Under the pieces are notes generated by a model. That model had not been told where the DNA came from and ran no database searches. It was given only the letters and a program-made list of their open reading frames with translations. From assembly GCF_000236905.1 (NCBI RefSeq), contig NC_016521.1, positions 1,025,521 to 1,089,520 on the forward strand: a stretch of 64,000 bases of DNA. The letters run 5' to 3'. Of this stretch, positions 59,824 through 64,000 are shown piece after piece. Source of the DNA: Tetrapisispora phaffii CBS 4417. Lineage: Eukaryota; Ascomycota; Saccharomycetes; Saccharomycetales; Saccharomycetaceae. A program made the position numbers and the translations under genes. The first letter of the stretch is position 1, and the number at the start of each line of letters is the position of its first letter.

Positions 59824-59859
59824 CCTTTGTTTCTAAATCTCGAGATTTAGAAACAAAGG
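59824..59859. repeat. Perfect 36-bp palindrome
   Basis: Each strand reads the same 5' to 3' across all 36 bases with no spacer; the centre is CTCGAG (an XhoI site) at 59839-59844. The outer arms begin CCTTTGTTTC. It lies about 315-350 bases upstream of MET2. Palindromes this long are unlikely by chance in 64 kb. Confidence 0.97.
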
Positions 59860-59953
59860 CTTACAAATGTTCGACAGTTCACCTGTTCTTGCTCATCGCC
59901 TGTTGTCGCTGCGCTGCGCGGGAAATAAAAGGGACGAATCGCGACGGAAGGAG

Positions 59954-60015
59954 AACTGTGGCGATGGCCTTCGCCGGTTGTACTGAGCGGTAGGGTTGAG
60001 GAAACGCCACAGTTT
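59954..60015. promoter_or_regulatory. Two Met31/Met32 sites (AACTGTGGCG)
   Basis: One copy is on the plus strand (AACTGTGGCG, 59954-59963) and one on the minus strand (AAACTGTGGCG, 60005-60015). The latter is a full match to the Met31/32 consensus AAACTGTGGC. They lie 445-506 bases upstream of the MET2 ATG. Confidence 0.7.
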
Positions 60016-60045
60016 AGAGGTGTGCTCGCTTGCACACACACACTG

Positions 60046-60079
60046 TCACGTGATTTGGCGTGTGTAGCAATTGCACGTG
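60046..60079. promoter_or_regulatory. Two CACGTG boxes (Cbf1-type) upstream of MET2
   Basis: TCACGTG at 60046-60052 and CACGTG at 60074-60079 are Cbf1 sites of the sulfur regulon. They are about 540-570 bases upstream of MET2 and near the two Met31/32 sites, a combination typical of Met4-dependent promoters. Confidence 0.7.
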
Positions 60080-60204
60080 AACTTGTGCGGCTTGTGCGAG
60101 TGCGCTGGAGGGTCGGAGGGCAAGTGTCAGCGTCACAAAGCATCATATTTGTCTATTCATGGTCTATATATGTATATATGTTTTTAGTGGGGCTGCTGCT
60201 GAGT

Positions 60205-62367
60205 TCATGGGGTATTGTCGGTGCTTGGTGCCTCGGCTGGCGTTTCGGCTGCGACGTCGGCCGCCACGTAGGCTGGTTCCTGTCCCTCTTTCGACAACAG
60301 TAGGTTCAGCTCACTAGTAGGGTTCGCTATCAACTCTGTGAATTTGCCGGTTTCCACTACACTGCCGTTCTTGTTCAGCACAACTACACGGCTGCTGTAC
60401 TTAATTGTGGACAGTCTGTGTGCGATCGAGATCGTTGTTAGGCCCTCGGCTTCTCTCTTCTTCAAGGTCATGGCAATGATATCCTCGCTCTGCGTGTCCA
60501 GAGCGCTAGTGGCCTCGTCTAGAAGCAATATACTAGGATCCAGTAGAAATGATCTAGCAATTGCAATTCTTTGCTTTTGACCACCGGAGAGCTGTGTGCC
60601 TCGTGGTCCCACTATCGTGTTCAATCCATCTGGGAAATTAGCTAAAAACTTGGTACAATTGGACTTTTTAATTGCAAGATCCACTTTATTCTTTTGACTA
60701 GCAATCTCATCGGGAACGTTATACAAAATGTTGTCAATAATTGTCCCATTGAATAGCATTGGCTCTTGTTGTACCACACCAAGCAACTTACGGTATTTTC
60801 TTAAACTCAAAGATTTGATGTTATCCTCACCAATTAAGATATTACCTTCAGTAGCGTCGTAGTATCTCAATAACAGTTGCGAAACAGTGGATTTACCACT
60901 ACCAGATGGCCCAACAAAACAGATATGCTCACCAGGTTCGATCTTAAAGCTTATTTTATTGAAAACACGATGGTTCGGTCTTGTTGGATAGTGGAACGAA
61001 ACGTCTTGGAAAATGATGGCTTTTCCCTTTAGCGTGACAGGATCTTTACCTATCGTAGGTTTGATTAATGGCTTTCTATCATCTAGTTCAAAGACTCTGG
61101 CGGCTGCACCAGCACCTTTCATTAATTCAGAGTAAAAACTAGATAAACCAAATAATGAACTACCAGTGTACACCGCATACATCATAAAACTTGACAAGTC
61201 ACCGACCGTTAAACTACCACTTGAAATCATATTGGTACCTACTAATAATAAAGATAACAATGCCGCATTTCCTACTAATCCGGTAGAACCAAAGAAAATA
61301 CCAGATGTTATAGCTTCTTTCAAACCAACGTCAAATACATCACGGACTTCGCTTGCATATCTTCTAATTTCTTTTTTTTCACCACCATATGCTTGAATGG
61401 TTTTTGTAGCATTTAACTGTTCTTCTGCAACTTTTGTTAATCCACCAACAGCTGTTTGTAATTGCCTGGAAAGATTTCTGATCTTTTTACCATAAACTAA
61501 CGCCATAATGCCTAATGGAGGTATTAACAACACCATTACCGAGGTCAACTTAAATGAAATATAACTCATCATGCTAAAACCGACAAAACCTTGTAAAATG
61601 GCTCTAGTACCGTCACTTACATTCATGGTAACAGATTTGGCGACAATAGAGGCATCGGATGATAATCTGGAAATTAAATCACCAACTCTATTGCTATCTA
61701 AAAATGTAGCATCCTGATCTAAAGCAGCCTTCATTGTTCTGGTTCTTAATCTAGCCACTAACTTCTCACCAGTTACTTTCAAAATCACAATACGACCAGT
61801 ATTAGCAATAGCACCAATAACGAACACAATACCTAAACCGGCAAAGAACTGAGTATGGGTAAAGCCATATATAGTGTTATTATCTCTATCTTCTTTGTTA
61901 TCAACTTTTTCTTTAGATTTAGCATCTCCTGTGTCATCATTACTTGTATTTGAAGATAAGTCTAACAATTTACCAATGACACTTGGTACAACCATGCTCA
62001 CGGTACTTGAAATCAAAATTAATACTAAAGCAAGAACAATGTATGCAGTTTCCGGTTTTGCTAACGTAAATAGACGTTTTACATCTTTGAAGCCAGTATT
62101 AGTAGATTCTTCGCTGGACAACTTTTCTAACTTTTGTTGAGTTTCAGTTAACTTTGTGTTGATGCCCTTAGATGATTCATTAGTTGAATTGAATCTAGTC
62201 TGTTGCAAAATCATCGACTTGGATACTGATCTATTGAATGAAGCATGCAGATTTATAATGTTTTTCGTTTGAATAAGCTGTATTGCCTTAAGAGGATGTT
62301 GGTATCTATGGAACGATCGTGTATACGACGGTTTTAAAATAGGATGAACCCTAACTAATCTTAACAT
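60205..62367 (-). CDS. MDL1: Mitochondrial inner-membrane ABC transporter Mdl1
   Basis: Mdl1 is a half-size ABC exporter of the mitochondrial inner membrane that exports peptides from the matrix. The 720-residue product has an arginine- and serine-rich N-terminal presequence (about residues 1-65, including RSFHRYQH). A six-helix transmembrane domain follows (about 95-420; segments include YIVLALVLILISSTVSMVV). The nucleotide-binding domain has Walker A GPSGSGKS (about 485), the signature LSGGQKQR (about 592) and Walker B LLLDEATSALD (about 612). It ends in an alanine- and proline-rich tail. MDL2 is a paralog. Length and linkage to a CAF120/SKG3-type gene upstream (as in YLR187W-YLR188W) favour MDL1. 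Confidence 0.92.
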   Translation of the reverse strand: MLRLVRVHPILKPSYTRSFHRYQHPLKAIQLIQTKNIINLHASFNRSVSKSMILQQTRFNSTNESSKGINTKLTETQQKLEKLSSEESTNTGFKDVKRLFTLAKPETAYIVLALVLILISSTVSMVVPSVIGKLLDLSSNTSNDDTGDAKSKEKVDNKEDRDNNTIYGFTHTQFFAGLGIVFVIGAIANTGRIVILKVTGEKLVARLRTRTMKAALDQDATFLDSNRVGDLISRLSSDASIVAKSVTMNVSDGTRAILQGFVGFSMMSYISFKLTSVMVLLIPPLGIMALVYGKKIRNLSRQLQTAVGGLTKVAEEQLNATKTIQAYGGEKKEIRRYASEVRDVFDVGLKEAITSGIFFGSTGLVGNAALLSLLLVGTNMISSGSLTVGDLSSFMMYAVYTGSSLFGLSSFYSELMKGAGAAARVFELDDRKPLIKPTIGKDPVTLKGKAIIFQDVSFHYPTRPNHRVFNKISFKIEPGEHICFVGPSGSGKSTVSQLLLRYYDATEGNILIGEDNIKSLSLRKYRKLLGVVQQEPMLFNGTIIDNILYNVPDEIASQKNKVDLAIKKSNCTKFLANFPDGLNTIVGPRGTQLSGGQKQRIAIARSFLLDPSILLLDEATSALDTQSEDIIAMTLKKREAEGLTTISIAHRLSTIKYSSRVVVLNKNGSVVETGKFTELIANPTSELNLLLSKEGQEPAYVAADVAAETPAEAPSTDNTP

Positions 62368-63045
62368 AATTTGAGAGAAGATATTTGATCAGCAAAGTAT
62401 CTCATTCACAGTAGAACAAAGATGGGCAGTGTCTTGATAACTCTTGTTACCATTAAAAAGTTCAATTGATCAGGAAAGATTGAACAGAATTGTTAAGCAT
62501 CCTTATATATATGTATCTATATATATATATTCTGCAGCTCTTGTTTAAAGGAAAAATTCATTTTGAAGCATGCATACTTTACCCGCAAACACTCGTTAAG
62601 ATCCATTAATGGTGCCATACGACTCAAAAGCAATGAACATGTTAATAGCATGATAGTAATGAGATTGTTAGTAGTAATTGTTAATCTAATCATCATTTTT
62701 GGTAACATATATATATATATATATATTGTTAAATAGTTAATATAAACGTTAGATGGTATTTATTTGAATTTAAGAAAGATATAGAAAGTAAACGAAAATA
62801 AATTCAAATGAAGAAAATGGGTGACGTAGTGACGGCTATGAAAGAGTCAGGGAACCTTATCAAAAAGCCACTGTACATCCAACAATTGTTTCAGACTAAT
62901 ATGATAATTTATTTGAAAAGAAATATAATGCAATATAAAAACAGTTTTGTCTTTTTTTTTTCCTTTTGATGCTTGCTATTAACTATAATACAATTTTGTG
63001 AAAATCTGAATCCTAATACTTTCTATGAAGTCAAGAGAGTACAAC
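62368..63045. other. MDL1 promoter and 3' end of CAF120/SKG3-type gene
   Basis: Both genes run leftward. The 678-base spacer has TA repeats (about 62505-62531 and 62707-62727) and a Reb1-like TTACCCGC (62579-62586). A TACTAAC occurs on the minus strand near 62666-62672 without a clear partner 5' site. No gene is called. Confidence 0.45.
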
Positions 63046-64000
63046 TTATTGAGAATAAGGATTGTTGTTATTAGTAGTACCAGATGATGGCATGAACTGT
63101 GAAAACCCACCGCGTGGCTGTGGTTTCACTTTACCATTATTTACCATCTGTCTCTGTTGTTCCGGCATGTTGCCGCTATTTGGATCTCTGAACTGTCTAT
63201 TGCCATTTTGGTTCATTGGATTGAATGGCGGATTGCCTCTGTTATTAAATTGGCCTTGCGCTTGTGGTGGAGGGCGCGATTTATTAAATTGTCCATTTGT
63301 TTGGTAATTTTGCTGCATTGGATATGGTCTGCCTCCATTATTTTGGGGTTGAGATGGACTTGGTCTATTATAATATGGACCATTGTTCATGTTCTGGGCA
63401 GTGTGCATATTTGGATTCTGCATGTTTGGGTTATGAATGTTTGGATTGCGCATATTTAAATTTTGTTGCACGTTTGGATTATGCATGTTTGGATTACGCA
63501 TGTTTGGATTTGTGTGCATATTTGGCATGTTACCATATGGCTTTTGTGGCGAAATATTTGTTGGATGCCTAATTCTGTTGTTATACTGTTGTGGAGCGAG
63601 CTGTTGATTAAAATTAGGCGGAGCATGATCTGTTCTGCCAACCTGTTGAGGTTGATTGTTTTCTACTAATGATAACTTCTGATACATTGGTCCACCTGAC
63701 ATAGATATATTAGTGCTGTATTGTGGTTGACTCAATGGCTGTTTGTTATTAACGTTGACTGGGGATTCGACACTTCTATTAGGAGGATATTCATTTGCCA
63801 TAACGTAGTCATTCACAGAATGAGAACTATTATTACCATCTTTATTGTTAAACATATAATTTGGAGTTGGTTTATCATTTGATTCAGAGGCATATATGTT
63901 ATTCTGTTCGACAAAATCAGGGTCAAAAATATTATCCGTTTTAGCAACACTAGAAGCAGTTAATGAATTTTGATAGTCGTCTTGTTGAAATGAAGTAGTG
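63046..64000 (-). CDS. CAF120/SKG3-type protein, C-terminal part (cut by window edge)
   Basis: The frame is open through the right edge; the ATG at 63855 is internal, since in-frame codons continue upstream through (reading toward the stop) SLTASSVAKTDNIFDPDFV and DKPTPNYM. The visible 318 codons are the low-complexity, asparagine-, proline- and glutamine-rich C-terminus. They include YQKLSLVENN and a run of NPNM-type repeats (63406-63510), ending NNNPYSQ. In S. cerevisiae MET2 is followed by CAF120 (YNL278W) and MDL1 by its paralog SKG3 (YLR187W), so the ancestral single gene is expected exactly here. Caf120 and Skg3 are PH-domain proteins (Caf120 with the Ccr4-Not complex, Skg3 at the bud cortex). 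The PH domain would be beyond the edge. Assignment rests mainly on synteny. Confidence 0.75.
   Translation of the reverse strand, partial: TTSFQQDDYQNSLTASSVAKTDNIFDPDFVEQNNIYASESNDKPTPNYMFNNKDGNNSSHSVNDYVMANEYPPNRSVESPVNVNNKQPLSQPQYSTNISMSGGPMYQKLSLVENNQPQQVGRTDHAPPNFNQQLAPQQYNNRIRHPTNISPQKPYGNMPNMHTNPNMRNPNMHNPNVQQNLNMRNPNIHNPNMQNPNMHTAQNMNNGPYYNRPSPSQPQNNGGRPYPMQQNYQTNGQFNKSRPPPQAQGQFNNRGNPPFNPMNQNGNRQFRDPNSGNMPEQQRQMVNNGKVKPQPRGGFSQFMPSSGTTNNNNPYSQ
63406..63510 (-). repeat. 15-bp coding minisatellite (NPNMx units)
   Basis: About seven imperfect 15-base units encode NPNMR, NPNMH, NPNVQ, NLNMR, NPNIH, NPNMQ and NPNMH. The coding repeat probably varies in copy number between strains. Confidence 0.85.

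Larger units (their letters stand above)
59510..60204. promoter_or_regulatory. MET2 promoter and MDL1 3' region
   Basis: This 695-base spacer is richer in G and C than most others. It has TATA-like runs near 59545-59553 and 59577-59587, a perfect 36-bp palindrome (59824-59859), two Met31/32 sites and two CACGTG boxes. No gene is called, although short frames lie on both strands. Confidence 0.6.

Noticed and set aside
59652..60303. Plus-strand frames of 113 and 93 codons at 59652-59993 and 60022-60303.
   Set aside because: They lie in the MET2 promoter and overlap the 3' end of MDL1; composition and lack of motifs suggest chance.
62517..62708. Small minus-strand frame of 63 codons and minus-strand TACTAAC near 62668, suggesting a 5' intron in MDL1.
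   Set aside because: No matching GTATGT within a plausible distance, no family match, and MDL1 already starts with a good presequence at 62367.

Overview
This window is nuclear chromosomal DNA from a budding yeast of the family Saccharomycetaceae. Its genes are compact and almost all lack introns, coding regions are separated by AT-rich spacers, and most genes can be matched to named Saccharomyces cerevisiae genes by their motifs. The one clear spliceosomal intron, in IST1, has the yeast GTATGT / TACTAAC / CAG signals. About 24 protein genes are visible. The first (POL2) and last (CAF120/SKG3 type) are cut by the window edges. I saw no tRNA, rRNA, transposon, CRISPR or convincing centromere.

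Layout, left to right (strand): POL2 (-, partial), YIF1 (+), PDR17 (+), a large multi-pass membrane protein of the BRE4/YGL140C type (+), UFD1 (-), TFC4 (+), IST1 (+, intron), TAM41 (-), PIK1 (-), LYP1 (-), CAN1/ALP1 (+), BNI1 (+), SEC2 (+), TOF1 (-), a subtilisin-like protease of the RRT12 type (-), SLP1 (-), TAF2 (-), GOR1 (+), a small YCR043C-like membrane protein (-), BOR1 (-), PER1 (-), SPC25 (-), ISC1 (+), MET2 (-), MDL1 (-), and a CAF120/SKG3-type gene (-, partial).

In S. cerevisiae the genes POL2, YIF1, PDR17, IST1, PIK1, LYP1, ALP1, BNI1, SEC2, TOF1, GOR1, BOR1, MET2 and CAF120 form one run on chromosome XIV. Here that run is present in the same order and orientation (IST1 and all others included). 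It is interleaved with genes that S. cerevisiae carries on other chromosomes: UFD1/TFC4/TAM41 (VII), TAF2/YCR043C/PER1/RRT12 (III), SPC25/ISC1 (V), MDL1/SKG3 (XII) and SLP1 (XV). Both sister tracks being complete on one chromosome is what is expected of a lineage that did not undergo the yeast whole-genome duplication (for example Torulaspora, Zygosaccharomyces, Lachancea or Kluyveromyces relatives). I cannot name the species.

The genes are mostly housekeeping and do not form one pathway. Themes are Golgi and secretory traffic (YIF1, PIK1, SEC2, PER1), polarity (BNI1), replication (POL2, TOF1), transcription (TFC4, TAF2), lipid metabolism (PDR17, TAM41, PIK1, ISC1), amino-acid transport and synthesis (LYP1, CAN1, MET2) and ubiquitin/ESCRT function (UFD1, IST1). 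I found no obviously new biological system. The most notable signals are a 149/150-bp near-identical inverted tract shared by LYP1 and CAN1 (gene conversion), a perfect 36-bp palindrome upstream of MET2, a sulfur-regulon promoter at MET2, MCB boxes before the two replication genes, an intron in IST1, and antisense open frames at the site where S. cerevisiae has its de novo gene BSC4.
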